Position numbers and translations under genes: made by a program. From NCBI RefSeq assembly GCF_002834235.1, contig NZ_NNBY01000030.1, forward strand, positions 1 to 64,000: a DNA stretch of 64,000 nt, written 5' to 3'. Source of the DNA: Ruminococcus bromii. Lineage in GTDB: Bacteria; Bacillota; Clostridia; Oscillospirales; Acutalibacteraceae. Positions 25,069 through 34,156 of the stretch are shown in pieces; position 1 is the first letter of the stretch, and the number at the start of each line of letters is the position of its first letter. The notes beneath the pieces are model-generated. The model was not told the DNA's origin and did no database searches. It saw only the letters and a list, made by a program, of their open reading frames with translations.

Positions 25069-25476
25069 ATGCTGATTTCAAGTAAAGGTCGTTACACGCT
25101 GTATGTGCTTGTCGATCTGGCAAAAAACGGGCAGAACCGATATATTCCGCTCAAAGAAATTGCAGAAAGACAGAATATTTCCAAAAAATATATGGAAGGC
25201 ATACTCAAAACCCTTGTTGACCGCAATCTGCTTGAGGGCGTAAAAGGAAAGGGCGGCGGCTATAAGCTGACCAAAGAACCTAAAGATTATTCACTCGGTG
25301 AAATTCTCAGACTTACGGAAGGCGACCTTGCGTCTGTCCCATGCACTTCAAAAACTCACGAACATTGCAATCATATGGAATCGTGTCCCTCACATCCTAT
25401 CTGGCAACAGCTTGACAATTTAATCAATAATTACCTTGACAGTGTAACTCTTGCAAATTTACTTAATAATGAATAA
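25069..25476 (+). CDS. Rrf2-family, IscR-like Fe-S-sensing regulator
   Basis: A 135-residue Rrf2 protein from ATG 25069 (MLISSKGRYT), with AAGGGG upstream; the longer frame from 25039 adds an unlikely leader. The winged helix includes IPLKEIAERQNISKKYMEGI and the glycine-rich wing VKGKGGGYKL. Three cysteines follow (PCTSKTHEHCNHMESCPS), spaced C-x7-C-x5-C, and could ligate a 2Fe-2S cluster as in IscR. Divergence from sufCBDSU with a shared dyad suggests it senses cluster supply and represses suf when clusters are plentiful. Confidence 0.92.
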   Translation: MLISSKGRYTLYVLVDLAKNGQNRYIPLKEIAERQNISKKYMEGILKTLVDRNLLEGVKGKGGGYKLTKEPKDYSLGEILRLTEGDLASVPCTSKTHEHCNHMESCPSHPIWQQLDNLINNYLDSVTLANLLNNE

Positions 25477-25496
25477 AATAAATACGCACAACATCT

Positions 25497-25525
25497 TTGC
25501 TTTTGTGAAGATAATGTGCTATAAT
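25497..25525 (+). promoter_or_regulatory. Promoter of the DUF4364 gene
   Basis: TTGCTT (25497-25502), a 17-bp spacer and TATAAT (25520-25525). Confidence 0.6.
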
Positions 25526-25607
25526 AACAATAGACAGATATAATTTAAGTTATTTTTGCACAAATTAAGCTGTCACTACGAATCTATCAGCAAAAGCAGG
25601 TGATTTT

Positions 25608-26204
25608 ATGGCTTTCGATACATTTGACGAGGGTATTAATCCCGGTGGAATGAGAAGCAAAAACGAAATTAAAACCTTGATATGTTATTTGTATAATTCT
25701 GTAAAAGAAAATATAGACAAAGGAATTGTCATACAGGCAATTCTAAAGCAGGGACTTGCCAATTATTTTGAAACAAGTTCCGCCTTTGACGACCTTGTTA
25801 CAAACGGTAACCTTGTGCCTGCTGATGATGAACACAAAACATATGCGCTCACGGAAAACGGTGTTGAAATTGCGAAACAGCTTGACAGCATTCTTGCGTA
25901 CTCTATCAAAGAAAAGGCATACGCTTGTGCGGTTAAGCTCCTTGCCGTAAAGAAAAATGAGATTGAAAACAAGGTTGATATTGTAAAAAATTCAAACGGA
26001 TTTACTGTTAAATGTTCTGTATCCGGCGGTGATATGGATTTGATGAAGCTTGATGTTTATGCTCCCGAAATGGAACAGGCTCTTATTCTCAAAAAAAATT
26101 TTCTTGACAATCCGAAAAAAGCGTACAAAATTATGCTTGCGCTCCTGACCAAAGACAAAGAAACCGTTGGTGAGGCTCTTGAGGAACTTTACGGCATTGT
26201 ATAA
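25608..26204 (+). CDS. DUF4364-family protein
   Basis: A 198-residue cytosolic protein. Its N-terminal half looks like a winged helix (NEIKTLICYLYNSV, then FDDLVTNGNLVP and YALTENGVEIAKQL), as in MarR/PadR-like regulators. Its C-terminal half is a beta-alpha domain (VKCSVSGGDMDLMKLDVYAP). This arrangement and length match the DUF4364 family common in Clostridia, whose function is not known. It has its own promoter and terminator. Confidence 0.85.
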   Translation: MAFDTFDEGINPGGMRSKNEIKTLICYLYNSVKENIDKGIVIQAILKQGLANYFETSSAFDDLVTNGNLVPADDEHKTYALTENGVEIAKQLDSILAYSIKEKAYACAVKLLAVKKNEIENKVDIVKNSNGFTVKCSVSGGDMDLMKLDVYAPEMEQALILKKNFLDNPKKAYKIMLALLTKDKETVGEALEELYGIV

Positions 26205-26221
26205 AATTTCATACAAACAAT

Positions 26222-26248
26222 TAAGGGGCTGTCGATGTGACCGCCCCT
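26222..26248. terminator. Bidirectional terminator between DUF4364 gene and bofA-like gene
   Basis: AAGGGGC...GTC pairs with GAC...GCCCCTT, with one mismatch. It lies between two converging stop codons. Confidence 0.65.
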
Positions 26249-26259
26249 TCTGTGATTAT

Positions 26260-26535
26260 TCAGAAAAAAAGATTAAGACCGAGCATAAGCGTTACTCCGG
26301 GTATTCCTCCTATTATTGATACCAAAAGTGATAAAAGGCTTATGGGCAAAGTTACGCCCGTAAAAGCTCCCGTCAGATTGACCGCAAACAATGTTGCCGC
26401 TCCCAAAGTCATTGAAAGCAGAGAGCGTTTGAACGGATGCTTGTTTTTGCCGAGAAAGTGCAAGATTGCGAAAGTTATAAATGTTACAAAAATAATCAGA
26501 CATATTCCCCACCAAGGCATTTTTAACAACTCCAT
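26260..26535 (-). CDS. BofA-family protein (inhibitor of pro-sigma-K processing)
   Basis: A 91-residue membrane protein with two to three hydrophobic segments. Its conserved C-terminus (LLSLLVSIIGGIPGVTLMLG) matches the BofA family. In Bacillus, BofA holds the SpoIVFB protease inactive in the outer forespore membrane. Its presence supports a spore-forming lineage. It sits beside secG, with a terminator between them. Confidence 0.85.
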   Translation of the reverse strand: MELLKMPWWGICLIIFVTFITFAILHFLGKNKHPFKRSLLSMTLGAATLFAVNLTGAFTGVTLPISLLSLLVSIIGGIPGVTLMLGLNLFF

Positions 26536-26544
26536 ATAAAAAGT

Positions 26545-26572
26545 AAAACCGCCAGAGGATTGCCCTGACGGT
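26545..26572 (-). terminator. secG terminator
   Basis: On the minus strand, stem ACCGTCAGGG / CTCTGGCGGT (with G-U pairs) and loop CAAT, followed by TTTTAC. It separates secG from the bofA-like gene. Confidence 0.75.
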
Positions 26573-26603
26573 TAATTTTATGCTGATTATTAAGTTAATA
26601 TGC

Positions 26604-26855
26604 TTACAGTATACCGAACTTTGAAAGCACATTAAGTGCAATTACAAAAATTACGAATATTGCAGCAAAAACTTTTGTCCAGCGTGAGAGGAACGCATCA
26701 ATCGAACGAGCCTTATTCTTTGAGAAATAAGAATCGGCAACACCTGTTACAGCACCGATACCCTGCTGATTACCCTCCTGAAGGATAATTACAACGATAA
26801 TGGCAACAGATACGATTGCGAGCAATACGCCTAAAACAATGCCCCAAATGCTCAT
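26604..26855 (-). CDS. secG: Preprotein translocase subunit SecG
   Basis: An 83-residue protein from ATG 26855 (MSIWGIVLGV) behind AGGAAG. It has two membrane helices flanking the conserved LQEGNQQGIGAVTG loop, and a serine/phenylalanine-rich segment before helix two. It is the small accessory subunit of the SecYEG channel. The upstream frame to 26945 covers the promoter and is not coding. Confidence 0.94.
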   Translation of the reverse strand: MSIWGIVLGVLLAIVSVAIIVVIILQEGNQQGIGAVTGVADSYFSKNKARSIDAFLSRWTKVFAAIFVIFVIALNVLSKFGIL

Positions 26856-26916
26856 TTTTATCTTCCTTTCATTTAATAAATACGAATAAAACAAATTCTG
26901 CTTTAATAACTGTTTT

Positions 26917-26945
26917 ATAATACCACATAAACACAGCTTTTTCAA
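26917..26945 (-). promoter_or_regulatory. secG promoter
   Basis: On the minus strand, TTGAAA (26940-26945), a 17-bp spacer and TATTAT (26917-26922). Confidence 0.75.
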
Positions 26946-26980
26946 GAGATATTACAAGATTTTTATTAATTTTTTCAAAA

Positions 26981-29224
26981 TCAAATCAGCGAAAGCTGTT
27001 CGTCTTTTGAATCATCGTTCACGGGCAACGCACCTCTTGCAGGAAGTGAACCTGTTCTGTAACGCTTTGGATTTGTAAAAGTACCGTCTTTATAGCGTTC
27101 TATGCTGAAAAGTCTGTGACCTTTTTTGGGCTTGAGAACGGCAACACCCTGTGTTGAACGGGTTGTTTTGAGAGCGAGTGCACCCGTGTGAACAAGGAGC
27201 ATATTTCCCGATGACGCCTTGAAGAGTACCTCTTCATCCTCAGGCATATAGAGAAGTCCGACAAGCGGAGATTTGTCGGAATATGCGCCCGTGAGCTTTT
27301 TACGGTTAGTCTTTGTTGCGTAGGATTCAAGCGGAACTTTTGCAGCCTTGCCGTTTTCAAAAGCAAAGAGCAGCATACCCTTGTAATCTTTTGTAACAAC
27401 CATTTTCACAGCATTTTCGCCTTCATCAAAGCCAAGCTTTGCGGCAACATAGTCACCGAGTACACTTGCCTTTGTCTGTGCAAAATCATCAGCCTTTGCC
27501 TTATACACCTGACACTTGTCTGTAAAGAACAAAAGGTCGCAGTTGTTTGTGAACTCAAGCTCCTGAATAATTTCGTCACCGTCTTTGAGCTTTTGTTCAC
27601 CGCTCATTCTGAGCGACTGCGGAGTAATCTTCTTGAAATATCCCTCTTTTGTAAAGAAAAGATTAACAGGATAATCGGGAATCTCGACTGTCTCTTCCTC
27701 ATACCTTGCAACATCATCATAGATTATGATACTCTTTCTCGGCTGACCGTATTTCTCGGCAATTGATTTGAGTTCTTTGACAATGATTGTCTTGATTCTT
27801 GCCTTGCTTTTTAAAATTTCGTCAAGCTCGGCAATCTCTTTTTCAAGGTCTTCAAGGTCTTTTGTACGCTTTAAAATGTATTCACGGTTAAGATGACGAA
27901 GTTTTATTTCGGCAACATATTCAGCCTGTATTTCGTCAATTCCGAATCCAATCATAAGGTTTGGCACAACCTCGGATTCTTCATCGGTTTCACGGACAAT
28001 CTTTACTGCCTTGTCAATATCGAGAAGAATTTTTTCAAGACCTCTTAAAAGATGAAGCTTGTCAGCTTTTTTGTTGCGGTCAAAATATGTTCTTCTTCTG
28101 ACGCACTCAATTCTGAAAGCAATCCATTCTTCAAGCAACGCCTTTACACCGAGAACTCTCGGAACACCTGCAATAAGCACATTGAAGTTGCAGGAATAGG
28201 AATCTTCGAGTGTTGTAAAGCGGTAAAGCTTTGTCATAAGCTTGTCGGCATCAACGCCACGCTTGAGGTCAATTGTAATTTTAAGTCCGTCAATACCTGT
28301 TTCGTCACGAATATCGGAAATTTCCTTGACTTTACCCTGCTTTACAAGGTCGATTACCTTTTCAATGATAACCTCACAAGTTGTTGTAGCCGGGATTGAA
28401 AGAATATCTATACAGTTTGCAGACTTGTCATAGACATACTTTGCACGGAGCTTGATACTTCCTCTGCCGGTTTCATAGACTTGATTGATGACATTTTCAT
28501 CATAGATAATCTGACAACCGCCTGTAAAATCAGGAGCCGGCAGAGTAGACTTTATATCATGGTCGGGATCACGGATAAGTGCCGCTGTTGTTTCGCAGAT
28601 TTCACGCAGATTGAATGAACAGATATTTGACGCCATACCAACGGCAATACCTGTGTTTGCGTTTACAAGTACAGACGGAAATGCAACCGGCAAAAGTGAC
28701 GGTTCTTTCATTGTATTATCGTAGTTATCTACAAAATCTACGGTATCTTTGTCTATATCACGAAACAGCTCGTTGCAGATTGCGTCAAGCTTTGCCTCTG
28801 TGTAACGGGATGCCGCCCACGCCATGTCACGGCTGTAGAATTTACCGAAATTACCCTTTGAATCTACATACGGATGCAAAAGTGCCTCATAGCCCCTTGA
28901 AAGACGAACCATTGTGTCATAAATTGCAGAGTCGCCGTGAGGATTGAGCTTCATTGTTGCACCGACAATGTTTGCCGATTTTGTTCTTCCGCCGTTCAGA
29001 AGTCCCATTTTGTACATCATATACAGGAGCTTTCTGTGCGACGGCTTGAACCCGTCGATTTCTGGAATTGCACGGGAGAGAATTACGCTCATTGCATACG
29101 GCATATAGTTCTCTCTGATAGTGGAAACGATTGGCTGTTCCACTACTTCACCCGCACCGTTGATTACACCGTGAGTTTTTGACGGTGAAGTTCTGCGGGG
29201 AGTCTTTGAAGATTTTTTCGCCAT
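26981..29224 (-). CDS. parC: Type IIA topoisomerase subunit A (ParC/GyrA-like)
   Basis: A 747-residue DNA-breakage subunit. It has the quinolone-region loop (NPHGDSAIYDTMVRLS), the catalytic Tyr in ASRYTEAKLD, a coiled-coil with the GyrA-box-free linker, and a C-terminal beta-propeller-like part. It is shorter than a usual GyrA (~820) and the canonical gyrase GyrA-box was not seen, which favours a ParC role. It starts 16 bp after parE, with GGAGGTGG. The quinolone-region acidic residue is Asp rather than the more common Glu. Confidence 0.9.
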   Translation of the reverse strand: MAKKSSKTPRRTSPSKTHGVINGAGEVVEQPIVSTIRENYMPYAMSVILSRAIPEIDGFKPSHRKLLYMMYKMGLLNGGRTKSANIVGATMKLNPHGDSAIYDTMVRLSRGYEALLHPYVDSKGNFGKFYSRDMAWAASRYTEAKLDAICNELFRDIDKDTVDFVDNYDNTMKEPSLLPVAFPSVLVNANTGIAVGMASNICSFNLREICETTAALIRDPDHDIKSTLPAPDFTGGCQIIYDENVINQVYETGRGSIKLRAKYVYDKSANCIDILSIPATTTCEVIIEKVIDLVKQGKVKEISDIRDETGIDGLKITIDLKRGVDADKLMTKLYRFTTLEDSYSCNFNVLIAGVPRVLGVKALLEEWIAFRIECVRRRTYFDRNKKADKLHLLRGLEKILLDIDKAVKIVRETDEESEVVPNLMIGFGIDEIQAEYVAEIKLRHLNREYILKRTKDLEDLEKEIAELDEILKSKARIKTIIVKELKSIAEKYGQPRKSIIIYDDVARYEEETVEIPDYPVNLFFTKEGYFKKITPQSLRMSGEQKLKDGDEIIQELEFTNNCDLLFFTDKCQVYKAKADDFAQTKASVLGDYVAAKLGFDEGENAVKMVVTKDYKGMLLFAFENGKAAKVPLESYATKTNRKKLTGAYSDKSPLVGLLYMPEDEEVLFKASSGNMLLVHTGALALKTTRSTQGVAVLKPKKGHRLFSIERYKDGTFTNPKRYRTGSLPARGALPVNDDSKDEQLSLI

Positions 29225-29240
29225 TTATTTCCACCTCCAA

Positions 29241-31226
29241 TCAGCTTACATCAAGCTGGTCAATATATTCGTTGCCGTGTTCTACTATATAATCTTTTCT
29301 TCCCTGAAGATTGTCACCGAGAAGAACATCAAAAATTTCCGCTGTCTGTTCTGCATCGGCAGGAAGAACCTTGATAAGTCTGCGTGACTCGGGGTTCATT
29401 GTGGTAAGATTCATCATATCAGGTTCGTTCTCACCAAGACCTTTTGAACGCTGAATTGTGAATTTCTCCTTGCCGAGCTGTTCAATAAACTTATCCTTTT
29501 CAACCTCATCGTATGCAAAATAAACATCGTTTTTGGCTGTAATTTCATAAAGAGGCGATTCGGCAATAAACACCTTGCCTTCTTCAATGAGTGTAGGTGT
29601 AAGTCTGTAAAGCATGGTAAGTAAAAGTGTTCTGATCTGGAAGCCGTCAACATCGGCATCGGTGCAGAGAATAATTTTGCTCCAACGAAGTGCGTTCATA
29701 TCAAAGCTTGAAAGATTCTTGTTTGCTTTTGACTTAACCTCAACGCCGCAACCGAGAACCTTGAGCAAATCGGTAATGATTTCGCTCTTAAAAATCTTAT
29801 CGTAGTCGGCTTTAAGGCAGTTAAGTATTTTACCTCTGATTGGCATAATTGCCTGAAAATCGGGGTTTCTTGCCTGTTTACAGGCACCGAGAGCAGAATC
29901 ACCCTCTACTATGAACAGTTCACGCTGTTCCGTGTCTTTACTTCTGCAATCGACAAATTTTGCAACACGGTTTGTTATGTCGAGATTGCCCGAAAGCTTT
30001 TTCTTTATGTTAAGTCGTGTTTTCTCAGCATTTTCACGGCTGCGCTTATTGATAAGCACCTGTTCGCAGATTTTTTCTGCCTCAAGCGGATTTTCAATAA
30101 AATAGATTTCAAGACTCTGACGGAGAAATGCAGTCATAGCGTCCTGAATACCCTTGTTTGTAACCGCCTTTTTGGTCTGGTTTTCATATGATGAAACACT
30201 TGAAAAAGACGAAATAACACACACAAGGCTGTCCTCAACATCGTCATACTTGATTTTGCTTTCGGTTTTGTTATATTTATTATTTTGTTTTAAGTAGCTG
30301 TCAATCTGGTAAACAAAGGCATTCCGCACCGCCTTATCGGGAGCGCCGCCGTGTTCAAGCCAGCTTGAGTTGTGGTAGTATTCGGTGAGATGCACTTTAT
30401 TTGAAAATGCAACCGAGATATCCATTTTGCACTTATATTCGGGCTTATCGTCACGGTCACGGGTTTTAACCTCGGTTTCCCAATGCTGAATTGAACTGAG
30501 TCCGTTTTCACCGACTACCTCGGCAACATGGTCAACAATACCGTTTACATAGTTATAGCTTGTTGTATCAAAGCTTTTGCCGTTCTGATTGCGGAAAACA
30601 AATTCAATTCCTGCGTTGACAATAGCCTGTCTTTTCATTATGTCAAGAAAATATTCGGGCTGAATGTCGATATCCGTAAAGACTTCGAGGTCGGGTTTCC
30701 AATGAATTTTTGTACCCGTATCCTTTTTGCTGTACGGCTCTTTTTTGAGCTTGCCGACAATCTCGCCTTTTTCAAAACGGAGAGTGTATCGGTAGCCGTC
30801 ACGGCGGATATCAACATCCATATACTCGGAGCTGTACTGAGTTGAACAAAGACCGAGACCGTTCATACCAAGGGAAAATTCGTAGCTTTCACCCTCGTTG
30901 TTATTATACTTACCGCCGGCATAGAGTTCGCAGAAAACCAGTTCCCAGTTGTAGCGCTTTTCGTTTTCGTTGTAGTCAACGGGAATTCCTCTGCCGTGAT
31001 CTTCAACCTCAATTGAGCCGTCGGAATAGCGTGTAACTGTGATTTTTTTACCGTAACCCTCTCTCGCCTCGTCTATTGAGTTTGAAAGAATCTCAAACAC
31101 GGAATGCTGACAGCCGTCAATACCGTCCGAACCGAAAATTACGGCAGGACGCTTACGGACACGGTCGGCACCCTTTAGCGTTGTGATACTGGTATTATCA
31201 TAATCGGTGGTTTTCTTTCTTGGCAT
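29241..31226 (-). CDS. parE: Type IIA topoisomerase subunit B (ParE/GyrB-like)
   Basis: A 661-residue ATPase subunit. The GHKL ATPase domain has an N-box (ILSNSIDEA), DHGRGIP and GMNGLGLC. The transducer domain follows, then the TOPRIM domain with EGDSALGACKQAR and CTDADVDGFQIRTLL, and the C-terminal RSKGLGENEPDMM segment. The N-terminal RPAVIFGSDGIDGCQHSV differs from the common RPGMYIG wording, so this is a divergent lineage. It lies 15 bp downstream of uvrB and 16 bp upstream of parC, so all three are probably on one transcript. Confidence 0.92.
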   Translation of the reverse strand: MPRKKTTDYDNTSITTLKGADRVRKRPAVIFGSDGIDGCQHSVFEILSNSIDEAREGYGKKITVTRYSDGSIEVEDHGRGIPVDYNENEKRYNWELVFCELYAGGKYNNNEGESYEFSLGMNGLGLCSTQYSSEYMDVDIRRDGYRYTLRFEKGEIVGKLKKEPYSKKDTGTKIHWKPDLEVFTDIDIQPEYFLDIMKRQAIVNAGIEFVFRNQNGKSFDTTSYNYVNGIVDHVAEVVGENGLSSIQHWETEVKTRDRDDKPEYKCKMDISVAFSNKVHLTEYYHNSSWLEHGGAPDKAVRNAFVYQIDSYLKQNNKYNKTESKIKYDDVEDSLVCVISSFSSVSSYENQTKKAVTNKGIQDAMTAFLRQSLEIYFIENPLEAEKICEQVLINKRSRENAEKTRLNIKKKLSGNLDITNRVAKFVDCRSKDTEQRELFIVEGDSALGACKQARNPDFQAIMPIRGKILNCLKADYDKIFKSEIITDLLKVLGCGVEVKSKANKNLSSFDMNALRWSKIILCTDADVDGFQIRTLLLTMLYRLTPTLIEEGKVFIAESPLYEITAKNDVYFAYDEVEKDKFIEQLGKEKFTIQRSKGLGENEPDMMNLTTMNPESRRLIKVLPADAEQTAEIFDVLLGDNLQGRKDYIVEHGNEYIDQLDVS

Positions 31227-31241
31227 TTTACTCTTCCTTTA

Positions 31242-33200
31242 TCATTTTTCACCACGCAGTTTTTTGATTTTATCACGCAGATATGCGGCGTGTTCAAATT
31301 CAAGCAACTTTGCGGCAGCTTTCATTTCCTTTGTCAGTTTTTCTATCAACTGTTGTTTTTGTGCCTTTGAAAGCTTTTTTGTATTTTTAAATTCACTGTC
31401 ATCGTGAGTAGAAATTTCAAGTATATCGCTGACCTTTTTGACAATAGTCTTTGGAACGATGCCGTGTTCAACATTATATTTATTCTGAATTTCACGGCGC
31501 CGCTGTGTTTCGGTTATTGCAACCTTCATTGACGGTGTTACGCTGTCGGCATACATAATAACCGTACCCTCGCTGTTTCGTGCGGCTCTGCCGGCAATCT
31601 GAATAAGCGAACGGGTTGAACGGAGAAATCCCTCTTTGTCGGCATCAAGTACGGCAACAAGAGAAACCTCGGGAATATCAAGTCCTTCACGCAGAAGGTT
31701 GATTCCGACAAGAACATCAAATTCTCCGAGTCTTAAATCACGGACAATCTCCATTCTTTCAACGGTGTCAATGTCATGGTGCATATAACGAACCCTGATA
31801 CCCAGCTTTTCAAGATATGCGGTAAGGTCTTCCGCCATTTTCTTGGTAAGGGTTGTGACAAGGGCTCTTTGATTTTTGGCTGTACGAATATTGATTTCGG
31901 ACACAAGGTCGTCAAGCTGACCTTCGGTAGGTCTTACCGAAATTTCAGGATCAAGAAGTCCTGTAGGTCTGATAATCTGCTCTGCAACAACAGCCGATTT
32001 TTCAAGCTCAAAATCGCCTGGTGTTGCGCTTACATAAACAGCCTGATTTATTTTTGAATAGAATTCGTCAAAGTTGAGCGGACGGTTATCAAGTGCAGAC
32101 GGAAGTCTGAAACCGTAGTCAATAAGGCTCTTTTTTCTTGCATAGTCACCCGCAAACATTCCCCGTACCTGTGGAAGCGTTACATGGGACTCATCGACAA
32201 AGAGCAGAAAATCATCGGGGAAATAGCTTAAAAGCGTGTACGGCGATGAGCCTGGCGCTCTGCCCGACATTATTCTTGAATAGTTCTCGATACCCGTACA
32301 AAATCCGATTTCCTGCAACATTTCCATATCGTACCTTGTACGCTGTTCAAGTCGTTGTGCCTCAAGGAGCTTTCCGTTTTCACGAAAATATGCAAGTCTT
32401 TCCTCAAGCTCCCTGTCAATTTCCGCAAGAGCCTTTTTCATCTTATCTCCCGACACAATGTAGTGTGACGCAGGATAGATTGCGGCATGTTTCAGAACAG
32501 CTTTGAGTTCGCCCGTAAGCGGATTGATTTCGGAAATTCTGTCAATTTCATCTCCGAAAAATTCGACACGGATTATAGAATCGTTTGATGCGGCAGGGAA
32601 AATTTCAACCACATCACCACGAACCCTGAATTTATTACGGGTAAAGCTTACATCATTGCGTTCATACTGCAGTTCAACAAGCTTTTTTACAAGCTCATCA
32701 CGTGACTTTTCCATTCCCGGACGAAGTGAGATTACCATATTACGGTAGTCAATAGGATCGCCCAGGCTGTATATGCAAGAAACCGAGGCAACAATAATTA
32801 CATCTCGTCTTTCGGAAAGTGCAAGCGTTGCGCTGTGGCGGAGTTTATCAATCTCATCATTGATTGAACTGTCTTTTTCAATATAAGTATCCGTCTGTGC
32901 AACATATGCCTCAGGCTGATAATAATCGTAGTATGACACAAAATATTCAACCGCATTTTCCGGAAAGAACTCTTTGAACTCACTGCAAAGCTGAGCCGCA
33001 AGAGTTTTGTTGTGTGCAAGCACAAGTGTCGGTCTTTGAACCCTCTGAATAACATTTGCCATTGTAAAAGTTTTACCCGAACCCGTTACACCGAGGAGCG
33101 TCTGTTCACGGTTGCCTGCATTTATACTGTTTACAAGCTTTTCGATTGTCTGCGGCTGGTCGCCTGTCGGCTGATATTTTGAATGAAGTTTAAATTCCAT
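31242..33200 (-). CDS. uvrB: UvrB, excinuclease ABC subunit B
   Basis: A 652-residue helicase-like damage-verification subunit. It has Walker A (GVTGSGKT), the beta-hairpin region ([14 protein letters not shown]), DEAD-type DESH, helicase motifs V and VI ([22 protein letters not shown]), and a C-terminal UVR domain ([17 protein letters not shown]). ATG 33200 ([16 protein letters not shown]) is the conserved start; an in-frame ATG at 33212 would add four residues. Its promoter carries a LexA box in the spacer, so it is probably SOS-induced. Confidence 0.97.
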   Translation of the reverse strand: MEFKLHSKYQPTGDQPQTIEKLVNSINAGNREQTLLGVTGSGKTFTMANVIQRVQRPTLVLAHNKTLAAQLCSEFKEFFPENAVEYFVSYYDYYQPEAYVAQTDTYIEKDSSINDEIDKLRHSATLALSERRDVIIVASVSCIYSLGDPIDYRNMVISLRPGMEKSRDELVKKLVELQYERNDVSFTRNKFRVRGDVVEIFPAASNDSIIRVEFFGDEIDRISEINPLTGELKAVLKHAAIYPASHYIVSGDKMKKALAEIDRELEERLAYFRENGKLLEAQRLEQRTRYDMEMLQEIGFCTGIENYSRIMSGRAPGSSPYTLLSYFPDDFLLFVDESHVTLPQVRGMFAGDYARKKSLIDYGFRLPSALDNRPLNFDEFYSKINQAVYVSATPGDFELEKSAVVAEQIIRPTGLLDPEISVRPTEGQLDDLVSEINIRTAKNQRALVTTLTKKMAEDLTAYLEKLGIRVRYMHHDIDTVERMEIVRDLRLGEFDVLVGINLLREGLDIPEVSLVAVLDADKEGFLRSTRSLIQIAGRAARNSEGTVIMYADSVTPSMKVAITETQRRREIQNKYNVEHGIVPKTIVKKVSDILEISTHDDSEFKNTKKLSKAQKQQLIEKLTKEMKAAAKLLEFEHAAYLRDKIKKLRGEK

Positions 33201-33311
33201 AATACACATCACATTCCAAATACGGATTTTCTTATTATGTTTCCTGTTACAAGGCTCTTTATTACAAAAGTCCTGTAACAGAAAACATATCCGAACAAAA
33301 TTTCGATTTTA

Positions 33312-33340
33312 ATTATAGAACAGATGTTTTAAATTGTCAA
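33312..33340 (-). promoter_or_regulatory. SOS-regulated uvrB promoter with LexA box
   Basis: On the minus strand, TTGACA (33335-33340), a 17-bp spacer and TATAAT (33312-33317). The spacer contains the LexA-type site AGAACAGATGTTTT (33317-33330, plus-strand reading), which fits GAACRNRYGTTY. A further inverted repeat, CTGTTACA ... TGTAACAG (33244-33251, 33274-33281), lies in the 5' UTR. Confidence 0.8.
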
Positions 33341-33362
33341 ATGTTTCTTTTAAAGAACATTA

Positions 33363-34070
33363 TTACTTTTCATAATAGAAGATGTTCCCCGCAAGCCTGC
33401 TTTCACGGAGAGAAACATAATCATCATCGGTTATTATGAAATGGTCGATAAGCTCAACTCCGACAGTTGCAAGCGTACTCTTCAAAACTATTGTTGTGTC
33501 AAGGTCGCTTCCCGAAGGCAAAGCCGTTCCGCTGGGATGATTATGTGCTATAAACGCAGTTTTGGCATTGTGACGAAGTGACAAATCAACAATTTTTCTG
33601 ACGGGCATATCGGATGAATTGAGTGAACCTTTTGAAATTATATCAAAATAAATCATCTTGCCCTTTGCATCACCGAGCATGAGAGCGACACATTCGTTTG
33701 TTCGACCGATAAATTTTGCTTTAAATATTTTACCGAGATTTTCATAGTCGATGATATTATCATGTGACATCTTTGATTCGGTATAAAGCCTTGCCATTTC
33801 GGGCAACATTTTGAGCAATGCGGCGGCATTTTCAGACAGACCGAATTCCTTCATAAGCTCGTCAATCGGAGCGTCACACACTCCGCCGACAGTGATATAA
33901 CGGTCAAGCAGACGATGTGCAAGAGGATTTGTGTCCTTTCTCGGAATAGCATAGTAAAGGAACATTTCAAGAGCCTCGTGCGTTTCAAACACATCAAAGC
34001 CGTTTTCTATGAACTTTTTACGCATTCTTTCACGATGACCGCTGTGTTCGTTATCGGTTGTCCGTGCCAT
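33363..34070 (-). CDS. radC: RadC/JAB-domain protein
   Basis: A 235-residue protein with an N-terminal helix-hairpin-helix region (ALEMFLYYAIP, FGLSENAAALLKMLP) and a C-terminal JAB/MPN metalloprotease-like domain. Metal-binding JAMM residues are visible in AFIAHNHPSGTALPSGSDLD. Such proteins are named RadC, but a direct repair role is not established. It is downstream of pyrE on the same strand, 86 bp away. A GC-rich hairpin at 34108-34127 lies between them without a T-run. Confidence 0.9.
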   Translation of the reverse strand: MARTTDNEHSGHRERMRKKFIENGFDVFETHEALEMFLYYAIPRKDTNPLAHRLLDRYITVGGVCDAPIDELMKEFGLSENAAALLKMLPEMARLYTESKMSHDNIIDYENLGKIFKAKFIGRTNECVALMLGDAKGKMIYFDIISKGSLNSSDMPVRKIVDLSLRHNAKTAFIAHNHPSGTALPSGSDLDTTIVLKSTLATVGVELIDHFIITDDDYVSLRESRLAGNIFYYEK

Positions 34071-34156
34071 ATTATCCCCACCGCAAAATAAGTTTTTTCA
34101 AACTTTGGGGGCGGATAAAACCGCCCCGACTGATTAATATTAATAATTAAAAGTTG

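Noticed and set aside
34108..34127. GC-rich hairpin GGGGCGG / CCGCCCC between pyrE and radC
   Set aside because: No T-run follows on the minus strand, so it was not called as a terminator; it may be an RNA-processing or stabilising element.
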